A stretch of DNA of 64,000 nt from Anisodus tanguticus (lineage: Eukaryota > Streptophyta > Magnoliopsida > Solanales > Solanaceae). The stretch is taken from assembly GCA_034509755.1 (NCBI GenBank), contig CM067550.1:923001-987000 (forward strand), given 5' to 3'. The notes beneath the pieces are model-generated. The model was not told the origin of the DNA. It saw only the letters and a list, made by a program, of their open reading frames with translations, and did no database searches. A program made the position numbers and the translations under genes. Below are positions 22,060 through 31,301 of this stretch, piece by piece. How positions within the stretch are numbered: the first letter of the stretch is position 1; each line of letters begins with the position of its first letter.

Positions 22060-25000
22060 AGTCCAACTGAAGTTGCACACAACTTCAGTTTATCATTTGG
22101 CACGACCTTCGCCAGTATGTCGACTGGATTCTGACTCCCTGGATCTTCTCAAGCACTAATACTTCATCTTTCAAAGCTGATCGGATAAAGTGGTATCGAA
22201 GTTGTATGTGCTTCATGCGAGCATGGTAAACCGGATTCTTTGCCAAATGAATGACACTTGGGCTATCATATTATAGCACACTCCCCCCGTAGTCCTGATC
22301 CAATTCTCGCAGAAAAGATTGTAGCCACATCATCTCATTCGTGGCCTCCGTCACGGTAACGTACACAACCTCACAACTAGAGAGAGCTACTATCTTCTGC
22401 AACTTTGAAACCTAGCAAATCGCAGTACCTCCGAAGGTGTAAACATACCCGGATGTGCTCTTTCTACTATCAACATCACCACCATTGTCAGCATCAACAT
22501 ATCCCTGCAATCCTGTTTCTGACTTTCGAAAACACAAAGCTGAACTCGAGATGTCCTTCAGATATCTGAAAATCCACTTCACAACCTCCTAATGTTGCTT
22601 TCCCGGATTGCTCATAAACCTGCTAACAACTCCCACTGCATGTGCAATGTCTGGCCTTGTACATACCATCGCATACATAGGACTGCCTATAGCCGAATCA
22701 TAAGGTACCTTGTCCATATGCTTCATCTCATCCTCGGACACCGGCAACTGCTCCTTTGACAAATGAAAGTGTCCAGCCAAGGGAGTATTAATTGGCTTGG
22801 CATCATCCATGTTGAACCTCTTAAGAACCTTCTTCACATATTCTTCTTATGAAAGCTTGATGCCCTCCTTACTTATGATGATTCTTATCCCAATGATCTG
22901 CTTTGCGGCTCCCAAATTCTTCATTGCAAACTCTTCTGACAACTTTTTTTTCAACCAATCAATCTCACGTAGGTCTGCTTCTACGATCAGCATGTTGTCA
23001 ACATAAAGAAGCAGTATCATGTAGGTCTTCAAATCTCTTAAAGTAACAACAGTGATCTGCTTCACACCTTACGAACTCGGCTTTCTTCAGAAAGTTGTCT
23101 AACTTCTTATACCACTGTCTTGGAGCATGTTTCAGTCCGTACTGGCTCTTTTGAAGCTTGCACACCAGATTCTCTTTCCCTTTGACCTCAAATCCTTCAG
23201 GTTGCTTCATGTAGATTTCCTCATCTAAATCACCATGAAGAAAAGTAGTTTTCACGTCCATCTGTTGAAGATACAGGTCTTTCTTTGCTACCAAACCAAG
23301 AACAGTTCTGATTGTCACCAACTTGACTACGAGAGAGAAGATCTTTGTGTAGTCAATGCCTTCTTTTTGTTGAAATCCCTTCACAACCAGTCTTGCTTTA
23401 TAACGCTTACTTCCATCGTCTTCTTCCTTTATCCGATAGACCCATTTATTCTGCAATGCCTTCTTCTCCTCTAGTAACTCGGCTAACTCCCATGTATGAT
23501 TTGCCGACAGTGAGTCCATCTCATCTTTCATTACCAGCTACCACTTGATCGATTCATCGACTTACATTGCTTCTTCATAATATTCCGACTCGTACTTGAG
23601 GGACGGAGATAACATGTGAACCGATTTTCTGATCCTGGATGATCTGCGTAATTCTGTGATCAGCGTCTGCTGATTTATTTTGGAATCAACATTTTCATCA
23701 ACTCCGCCATCACTAGTTTGTTCCTCTGCCTCAGTAGTACCTGGATGTAGCCCGGGTGCCGAGAAGTCTCTCAAATCGACTATTTCTGATTCCTTGTTCT
23801 TACATTCTGAACTCTCCCGCAACTTGTCCTTTTACAACATATGCTCATTGAAGATGATGTCCCTGCTTCGGATAATCTTCCGATTTTGGTCATCCCAGAA
23901 TCGGTAACCAAACTCGGTATCACCATAGCCGATAAAGTAACACTTTTTAGATTTTAGATCAAGTTTACTTCTAGCCGTAGCATCAATATGAACATAGGAT
24001 AAGCAGCCGAACACCTTCAGAAATGAAAGATTTACCTTTTTCACTCTAAGCCTCTTCTGGAATTCTGAAACCCAAATGAACAGACGGTCCTCTGTTGATT
24101 AAGAAGGCTGCGACATTGATTGCATCTGCCCAGAATGTCTTGGGCAGTCCAGCGTGTATTCTCATGCTCCGAGCACGCTTGTTCAATGTTCGATTCATCC
24201 TTTCCGCTAATCTATTTTGTTGGGACGTTCCAGGAATAGTCTTCACCATCTTGACCCCATTTTCGGCACAATCGTTTGAAGTCACCATCAATGTATTCTC
24301 CACCGTTGTCGGGCCTCAGGCTCTTCAACTTGAGGTTTGTCTCATTCTCTACCATGGCTTTTCACCTTTTGAAGACAATGCACACGTCAGATTTATTTTT
24401 CATAAAATAGACCTATAGCTTTCTGGTTAAATCATCAATGAAGGTCACGTAGTAATGTGATCCTCCGAGTGAGGGGACAGTGACAGGTCCCCACACGTCA
24501 GTGTGCACCAATTTGAGCTTCTCGATCTTCAATTCCCTATCGATATTTGAAAAACTTACTCGCTTTTGTTTTCCAAGAATGCAGCTCTCACACATATGAT
24601 GATCCACTGATTTCAGCTCCGGAATCATGCCGTTAGTCACTAACAGCTTCATCTCTTTCTGGTTCATATGCCCCATCCTGTAGTGCCACAACTCTGTCTT
24701 CTTTGTGTTGTCAACAACAACGACTGTATCACGACAACTCGTTGTCATATAAAGAGTGCCAATTTTATTATCTCGACCAACCACCATTGCACTCTTCGTC
24801 ACCTTCCAGGACCAGAACCATAGTTAACATTATGTCCCTCATTATTAAGCTGACATATTGAGATCAGATTACGCATCAGCTTCGGCATATGTCTGACCTT
24901 TGTGATCTTCCACACGTGTCCATTTGACATCTTCAAATTGATGTCTCCAGTGCCAACAACGTCTAAAGGCTCACCATCTGCCAGGTAAACTTTGTCGAGA

Positions 25001-25189
25001 TTCCCAGGAGCGTAATTCGTCATTATGTCATGATTTGGGGTGGTATGAAAAGACGCTCATGAGTCAAGCACCCAAGAGTCGATTGGGCTGTCAACTGATA
25101 GCAACAACGCATCACCAATGTCTTCAGTGGCAGCATTGATTCCACTCCCTTGTTGTCCCCCTTCTTCGGTGCCTTGCAATTCTTCTTGA
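22060..25189 (-). pseudogene. Copia-B pol: protease, integrase, RT, RNase H
   Basis: Protease: WVLDS followed by TGA (25057-25059) and ASFHTTP, so the stop replaces the glycine of the D-S-G active site. Pre-integrase and integrase (24802-24050): LWHYRMGHMNQKEM with a CESC pair, VHTDVWGPV (first Asp), RPDNGGEYI (second Asp) and AERMNRTL (Glu), split by stops and frameshifts. RT (23531-22840): KARLVVKGFQQ, LQQMDVKTTFLHGDLDEE, YGLKHAPRQWYKK, then LLYVDNMLIV, where the second catalytic Asp of YVDD is Asn. RT C-terminus and RNase H (22837-22060): TRPDIAHAVGVVSRFM, then DVDSRKSTSGYVYTFGG-like and RMKHIQLRYHFIR-like sequence. The domain order is that of Ty1/copia; similarity to Tnt1/Tork-type elements is my impression. 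Confidence 0.9.
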
Positions 25190-25922
25190 TGTGTCATGAT
25201 TTCCCACAGTTCCAACACTCAAGAGTTCGGCCCGATCTGAATTGACTCCTGCCATTCATTGACTTCGACTTGCCCTTATTTCGATTGTTGTTTTTGTCAT
25301 AATCTCTGTCTCTGTTCTCAACAGTCAGAGCAGAACTAGTCGATACCTCACCAGAATCTATCATGCGAACCTCCTCGGTAAGGATACGATCTCTAACATC
25401 ATTGAACTTCAGTTTGTCACTGCCGACAGATTTACCGACCGCTGCTCTCATCGGCTCCCAGCTGTTCGGTAGAGACGCCAACAAAATTAGGGCTTGCACT
25501 TCATCGTCAAACTCGATTGCAACTGATGACAATTGATTGACAATCGTGTTGAATTCATTCACGTGCGTTGTAACAGGAGCACCTTCCTACATCTTTAGAT
25601 GAAAGAGTTTCTTCATTAGAAATACTTTATTGTTAGCCGAAGGTTTCTCATACATGTCGGATAGAACCTTCATCATGCCAGCGATGGTCTTCTCTTTCGC
25701 CACGTTGTGAGCAACGTTCTTCGACATTGTCAATCGGATTACTCCCAGAACTTGTCTGTCAATGAGATTCCAATCTGCATCATTCATCTTCTATGGCTTC
25801 GGGCTCAGCGGCTGATAAAGCTTTCTGCCGTACAAATAGTCTTCAATCTGAATTCTCCAAAATGCATAATTTGTACCATCGAATTTTCCGATGCCGTGCG
25901 CCGAACCATCTTCGCCTCCCAT
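25190..25922 (-). pseudogene. Copia-B gag
   Basis: Starts at an ATG at 25922 (MGGEDGSAHGIGKFDGTNYA), with the conserved W residues of copia gag, and runs through MSKNVAHNVAKEKT, VNEFNTIVNQLSSV and LPNSWEPMRAAV to a CCHC zinc knuckle (CWNCGKS-stop-H). Stops at 25791-25793 (TAG), near 25586 (TAG) and in the knuckle (TGA where Trp is usual) break it. Gag would form the cytoplasmic particle; this copy cannot. Confidence 0.88.
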
Positions 25923-25950
25923 TGTTTTCTGAATCGCAACACAACCTGTC

Positions 25951-25962
25951 GCTTTGATACCA
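25951..25962 (-). other. Copia-B primer-binding site (tRNA-Met type)
   Basis: The minus strand reads TGGTATCAAAGC, one base from the common plant copia site TGGTATCAGAGC, immediately inside the 5' LTR. It would have primed minus-strand DNA synthesis. Confidence 0.85.
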
Positions 25963-25964
25963 GT

Positions 25965-26346
25965 TGTTAGGATTTAACGTCTCAAATCCTACCTAAACTG
26001 AAAACAGTGAAATAAGCGAAGAACAAATAACACACAGATTTATAGTGGTTCACCCTCAATGCTAGAGCTAGTCCACTTTGCCGCTGCATAGTTTACTATA
26101 ATGGAGTTTTGAGTTTACAATTCTCTCTTCTCTCTTTGTCGGCTACTCGACCAAGCTCAACTCTTTGAAGAGCGGCGCCCTAGTTTATATATATAGAGAA
26201 AACTAGGGCGAACATAATACAAGCCTAACATTCTGAAAATACCCTCCACTAAATAACATTACATCGACTGATTCCAACCGCCACGATCGGCTGATTCCAG
26301 TCTTTGCGTAAGGTCTTCATAGTGAATTAGGCTCCACAACTCCACA
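25965..26346 (-). repeat. Copia-B 5' LTR
   Basis: 382-bp partner of 21584-21988, with several substitutions and two small length differences. That amount of divergence implies an older insertion than Copia-A. The primer-binding site lies two bases inside (25951-25962). Confidence 0.93.
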
Positions 26347-27352
26347 CAAAATACACATAGCAGCATAAATCAAACGACAAAGGACTATAAGGCAATATGA
26401 TAGGCTAAACGAGCCTACAATATCTAAAGTAGTGAGGAGTATTTGAACTAACCTCATTGCAACCAGGGTTAGATACATAGACGTCCTGCTTTTGTTTAGT
26501 AACATGGAAACAGTTCTTATTGAATTCCCGCTTTCTTCTCGAAAGAAGGAAACATTTCTTATTATCTTACCAGAACACTCTTCCTCTTTCTTTAGGAGAG
26601 TGGCATCCTGCAAGTACTAGCTCACCTCAAACAAGTATTTTCAATCAATATATAACCTGGCATTTTTATATGAATATAGATTATTTTCTGTTTCTTTGGT
26701 CTCCTACAATTTCCTTTTTACTGTGTTTTTCTTGAAATTATTATGGATATGTCGGATAGGCATTGGATCTGATTACTTTGGTCCTTCAAAAATAAGTCTC
26801 TGCTTATTGATGGACTGTGAATTATGTAGTGCTTCCACTGGATGTGGAAATTGGCTATGTTTGAGCGATTAATGTTAAAACATTTGATCTTGTTGTGTAT
26901 GTACTCTTGGTGACAAATATCTTGAACCTTGGTTTTCATGATAAATAATGAGAAATTATAGCAGCTTTTTTGGTTGCCCTGAAGCACATTACTCTTCTTT
27001 TAGGTATGTACTTTTTGGCCAGAGTTCTCTTATAAGTTGTAATGTTATGCAGAAACGAGCAATTGAGGCAGAGCAAGAAGTTAACACGGCTTACAGACAG
27101 ATTGATAAACTGAAGAAAAAACATGAAAAGGAGATCAACAATTTGAATCAGTTACTCGAAGAATCCCTCCTGCCTAATGAAAGATCAGAATTCATGCATG
27201 ATAATTCCAAGACAACAACATATGATGCAAGGGAGATGAATAATGGAGGTGTTCAGTCGTGCAGAGAAGAATTTGATTCATTTTACAATAGAGAAGAGGA
27301 GGACTTAGCAAAATTAGTAGAGCCCTCTTCTTGGTATGTAATAGTAACTTAG

Positions 27353-28930
27353 TGGCAAACTCTACCGAACTAACACGGAGCATAAAATACTCCAACTAGC
27401 ATGTAAATTTTATCTTTATTCAGTTAACCAAACAAACGATATCAACATGCTCTGTTATACTAGTGATGACTAATTTGGATTTGGTACAAGTTTTGGATTC
27501 AAGCCTCCAACAAATGTACACTTCATTCTCTATCAAGGTTTATACTATTTTATCAAGCATTTACCTTCAAGTTATCCTTGGGAAGGCCATATTTTTATAC
27601 AACATTGAAAATCATATGCTGTGTGGAAGGTATCATTTTTTGTTTTCTTTTTTAAAAAATTTGGGATGTGCATTATTTAGATAGGGTGGGACCTAGAAAT
27701 AGAGACAATAGGAACTGTAGAAAGATACCAAGAATGAACATGGATGTTTACTAGTAGCTTAGATCATTTATTTGCTTGGTTTTGGTGTCAATAGGATAGG
27801 GGGCAATCTTCAAGTGGCTCAGACTAGTATGCCAATGTATTTTTTTGTATAATATTTGGAAGCCAAGAACAGATAGACCATTAGTACTTGGGAAATATTT
27901 GGCAGCTTTGTTGATATTGTAGTCTATCATATCATGGAGACCATTAAACAAATACCTTGTGGGATTGTCTTCTCTGACATGTAACTCTCCCTACTCGTGG
28001 ACCATTTTTTTCTCTTTTTTGCACAAACATTTCTTTTTCACTCAAATACAAAAGATAGGAAAGATATCATGTAGGCTCATTCCCAAGCCATATATTAGCC
28101 ATGGAATTGTTGTGGATCCCATAATTGATTTCATAACATAGATGTTCATACCAGCTTGCGTGCATCTCGAATATTTCAATAAGTATCGATTTCGAGTAAC
28201 TTTGTTGAACAAGACAGATATGATGAAATCACCAAACAAATCATTTTTCAAAAAATCTTCCAAAATTTAAGATTTTCAAACACCAACATGCCTCCGCTTT
28301 TGTACTTAAACACAGTAATTGTATGCCTACACAAGTTCGGCCAATTAGTGTATATCTAATTATTGAAATGATTTAATTGTCAATGTACTTCTTTTACCCT
28401 ATTTGTGTGATCAAGAAACACTACTTTTCATAACTAAGGGTATATGTTAGCCTAAACCATAGTGAGATATTATAGACTAAAACAATCTAATAACATGTAT
28501 GATATGTTTTGTGTGTGTGTGAATATATATGTATGTATATAACCAAATTTTCTCCTTTATTATAGGAAGGGATAGACACCACCTTCAAATAAAATCAATG
28601 GGGCAAATGGTGATGAAAATGACATGATGAAACCTACCATTTTAAACCGGAAAGGGAAATGAAACAGTAACATGGGGCAACTCTTGGTTCTCTTTGTGGT
28701 CCATTATAGATACAATGTTTGTTAATTACGATATCTCATTTGGCCCATGGAGAGAAACAACTCTTTGCAAAAAGAAAATATAAATTATACAAAAGATAGT
28801 GACTGTTTTTCTGTGGCTACAATATTTTTTCTTATTTCCAATTTACCAAATTGGAAAAATAAAATCCTGTCTACTTTTTGCATCATGTATCCAAATGAAG
28901 TCAAAGTAGATGTAGGTATGACATTTCTCC
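27353..28930. other. intergenic AT-rich DNA
   Basis: The 3' flank of the KIN-12 pseudogene. No further exon, transposon end or RNA gene was recognised. A short TG/TA-rich simple stretch lies at 28508-28545. Confidence 0.5.
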
Positions 28931-28934
28931 CCCA

Positions 28935-29240
28935 AGAATTTGGTTTAGTGGTAAGAGTGTAGCGCGTGATGTATGAGTCAAGCCTATGTCATGGGTTTGA
29001 GCACTGTCGTAAACAAAAGCCGGTAAAATTCACAAAGGCCATTTTTCAGCCTCTGTAATTGAAAAATCGTTTGAAACTTCATGACAAAATTCATCAGGAT
29101 ACGGGTTATGAGTCAAGCCTACGTCATGGTTTTGAGCACTGTCGTAAACAAAAGCCGGTAAAATTCACAAAGGCCATTTTCAACCTCTGTAATTGAAAAA
29201 ATAGTTTGAAACTTCATGACAAAATTCATCAGGATACGGG
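28935..29240 (+). mobile_element. tRNA-derived SINE with tandemly duplicated body
   Basis: The head 'tttggtttagtggtaagagt' resembles a pol III A box, and 'catgggtttgagcactgtcg' resembles a B box. The segment 28972-29106 is repeated immediately at 29107-29240 (about 135 bp) with few differences, so the element is a partial dimer with two B boxes and only one head. No target-site duplication or poly-A tail was seen. The SINE family is not identified. Confidence 0.6.
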
Positions 29241-29295
29241 GCTATTCTTTAATTACATGGCTGGAAAGTGGCTGGTGGCTGCTATTTCTATGACA

Positions 29296-30120
29296 AAAGC
29301 CTTGTATTTAAGTAGAGAAGTGTAAGAAAATTCTTCCTTGATTATTTCATTTCAAAATCATAGTACATATACTAAAATACAAACTTAATCCTAGGCTACA
29401 ATTACGGTAAGTAATAACTACAATATACATCTATCATATATAGAATATACATAATTATGACTAAATATAATTTTCCTATTCTATCACACCCCCGCAGTCG
29501 AAGCGAGAGGTCGGCGTATGCTGAGACTGTCACGAAAGTCTTCAAATAAAACCAGCGGAAGACCTTTTATAAAAATATCGGCAATCTGATAACGTGACGG
29601 GACATGTAAGACACGCACTTGTCCACGAGCAACCTTTTCGCGAACAAAGTGAATATCTAGCTCAATATGTTTAGTGCGTTGGTGGTGAAATGGATTCCTT
29701 GAGAGATAAAGTGCACTAACATTATCACAATAAACCAATGTTGCCTTCGGAACCGGACAGTGGAGCTCTAAAAGAAGGTTCGTAGCCAACACGATTCAGA
29801 CACCACATTGACAACTCCTCGGTATTCTGCTTCGGCACTGGATCTGGACAACGTCGCTTGCCGTTTTTGAGGACCAAGATACCAAATTATCACAAAAAAA
29901 TACACAATAACCAGACGTGGAGCGTTTGGTATCCGGACATCCATCCCAATCGACGTCTGTGTATGAAATAAGAGTGGTTGTCGAAGACGAATATAAATGC
30001 AAGTCATGATCGAGAGTGCCCTAAAAATAACGCACAATGCGTTTGAGAGCATGCATGTGATCCTCCATTGGGTTATGCATAAATAGACAAACCTGTTGTA
30101 CATCATAAGAGATGTCGGGC
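29296..30120 (-). mobile_element. Ty1/copia fragment (RNase H + LTR start), minus strand
   Basis: On the minus strand from 30120: RPDISYDVQQVCLFMH, then LDHDLHLYSSSTTTLISYTD, STSGYCVFFCDNLVSW, then (frame changes near 29870 and 29800) LELHCPVPKATLVYCDNV, RTKHIELDIHFVREKV and a stop after STAGV at 29484. The following LTR-like sequence (29483-29296) matches 4050-4190. It belongs to the same family as the fragment at 3425-4190. At 30120 it abuts plus-strand RT sequence of what appears to be the same kind of element. Confidence 0.85.
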
Positions 30121-30400
30121 CTGGTACAAGAGGTTTGCTGATTATGTTTCACATATTGAGTTTTCTAACAACAGATCTGATCATTCTCTATTCATATACC
30201 GTCAGGGTAATGATAACGCGTACATTCTTTTGTATGTGGATGATATTATATTAACTGTCTCATTTGATGCTCTTCGCAAGTCTATCATGTCACTACTTGG
30301 CTCTGAGTTTGCAATGAAAGATCTAGGGCCACTGAGTTACTTCTTGGGATAGTTGTGACACATCATGCAGGTGGTCTATTATCCCACTAGTTTCAAATCG
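30121..30400 (+). mobile_element. Ty1/copia RT fragment, plus strand
   Basis: Encodes WYKRFADYVSHIEFSNNRSD, then SLFIYRQGNDNAYILLYVDD and ALRKSIMSLLGSEFAMKDLG, ending in PLSYFLG and a stop. The YVDD active site is intact. These residues normally lie N-terminal to the RNase H portion found, in opposite orientation, directly to the left, so a piece of one element has been inverted. Confidence 0.85.
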
Positions 30401-31017
30401 TGTGTCAGTGGCCCTCGAGGCTACTCAATTATATATTATATATATAATAAAAAAAAAAGATGTAAGGTTTGAGAATATTTATTCAGATTCCCCTATCTTA
30501 TTTGATCTTTGATTATAACATGATTTACAAAATCGAATTCAATAATGATATCGTTAAAGTAGTACTAGTGTCTTGTTAGAGTAAAATGTGCTCTAAAAAA
30601 ATAGTACAATGTGCTTTAAAATAATATTAAGCAAGATTACTTTGACTATAAGCAAATCACTTTGCTATAATCCAAATCTATGTACTTGATATAGACATTA
30701 AGTAGAAATCTTGAGATATTCTTGAAAGATTACAATAGATTTGATGAAAATGAGGATGTAAAATATATAGTTGGTGAAAGCAAAATGATGAAGTTGGTTA
30801 TTCAATCTTCACAATCACAACCTGTTTTTTTTTAAAAATTTATTTATCATACCAAACAGATATCAGAGAAAATTTGCTGCTTAAGTTGAAAGAAAGAGAC
30901 ATAAAGTGAATGGAAGGTATGATATATACAGCATGATAGGGAAGATTATATTGACAGCCTGGTAATTGGACCCCTCTTCCAACCACACAACAAGGATTTG
31001 ATAATCCAAAGTTACTA
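30401..31017. other. AT-rich intergenic DNA
   Basis: No gene or clear repeat end was seen. It includes a short AT run at 30427-30458. Confidence 0.45.
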
Positions 31018-31215
31018 CATATACTTTTTTTCCTACCCGACGTCCGTTATCCGTATCGGGGCGCAATTCAATCGTGTATTATTCCGGAAAGTTCCATATT
31101 GGGGTGTAAAAACGCTCACTAACAAAGACGACTTCATATTAGAATTCGAACCCGAAACATCTGATTAAGATTGAAGGGATATATACCACTCCACCACAAG
31201 CCTTATTGATCTAAT
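31018..31215 (-). mobile_element. tRNA-derived SINE (nightshade type), minus strand
   Basis: On the minus strand the order is: an A-box-like 'ggtggagtggtatatatccc', a B-box 'gtttcgggttcgaattctaa', a body with 'gtgagcgtttttacacccca', 'cgattgaattgcgccccgat' and 'ggataacggacgtcgggtag', and an A-rich tail at the left end (31018-31034). This order is that of a full-length SINE of a family I recall as common in nightshades; the exact family name is uncertain. Confidence 0.7.
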
Positions 31216-31219
31216 ACAT

Positions 31220-31257
<38 letters not shown>

Positions 31258-31301
31258 ACTCCATCACAAGTCTTATTGATCTAATACATACAATATATTT
31301 C
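31182..31301. repeat. direct repeat flanking a (TA)n microsatellite
   Basis: A 45-bp segment ('ataccactccaccacaagcc' to 'ctaatacatacaatatat') occurs at 31182-31229 and again at 31250-31301 with two C/T differences. A TA run (31223-31255) lies between. Replication slippage at the SINE head and microsatellite is the likely cause. Confidence 0.8.

Larger units (their letters stand above)
21584..26346 (-). mobile_element. Copia-B: Ty1/copia retrotransposon (Tork-like), inactive
   Basis: A complete-length minus-strand copia element of 4763 bp. LTRs are 21584-21988 and 25965-26346. The target-site duplication is perfect: CAAAA at 21579-21583 and 26347-26351. A tRNA-Met-type primer-binding site lies next to the 5' LTR (minus strand, 25962-25951, TGGTATCAAAGC), and a polypurine tract (minus, 'ccaagtgggagatt', 22002-21989) precedes the 3' LTR. 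Domains run gag, protease, integrase, RT, RNase H. Numerous stops and frameshifts and an altered RT motif (YVDNM) make it inactive. It sits in the last intron of the KIN-12 pseudogene, in the opposite orientation. Confidence 0.96.
19506..27352 (+). pseudogene. KIN12: kinesin-like protein KIN-12, 5'-truncated pseudogene
   Basis: Five exons encode the C-terminal coiled-coil stalk of a plant kinesin-12 (phragmoplast motor family). Exon a (about 19506-19802; FSCKPADIRAIISVAK...) has a TAG after RVDLLV and a frameshift before LNDANDGSNMQLVP. Exon b is 19876-19974 (TVEKVLAGAI), exon c 20059-20211 (IQQYKHEREC), exon d 20292-21054 (ending EEAIAAAE) and exon e 27053-27352 (KRAIEAEQE...EPSSW). Exons b and c keep phase 0 and good GT/AG sites. 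Exon d has an in-frame TAA at 20382 (after ELEVKR) and a frameshift near 20725, and lacks about 11 residues usual after KVEREK. The motor domain is absent. The last intron is about 6 kb because Copia-B inserted there. Low-level transcription cannot be excluded, but a working motor cannot be made. Confidence 0.92.

Noticed and set aside
28931..29000. Functional tRNA gene
   Set aside because: A and B box-like motifs exist but no cloverleaf with acceptor stem and anticodon can be drawn; a SINE head fits better.
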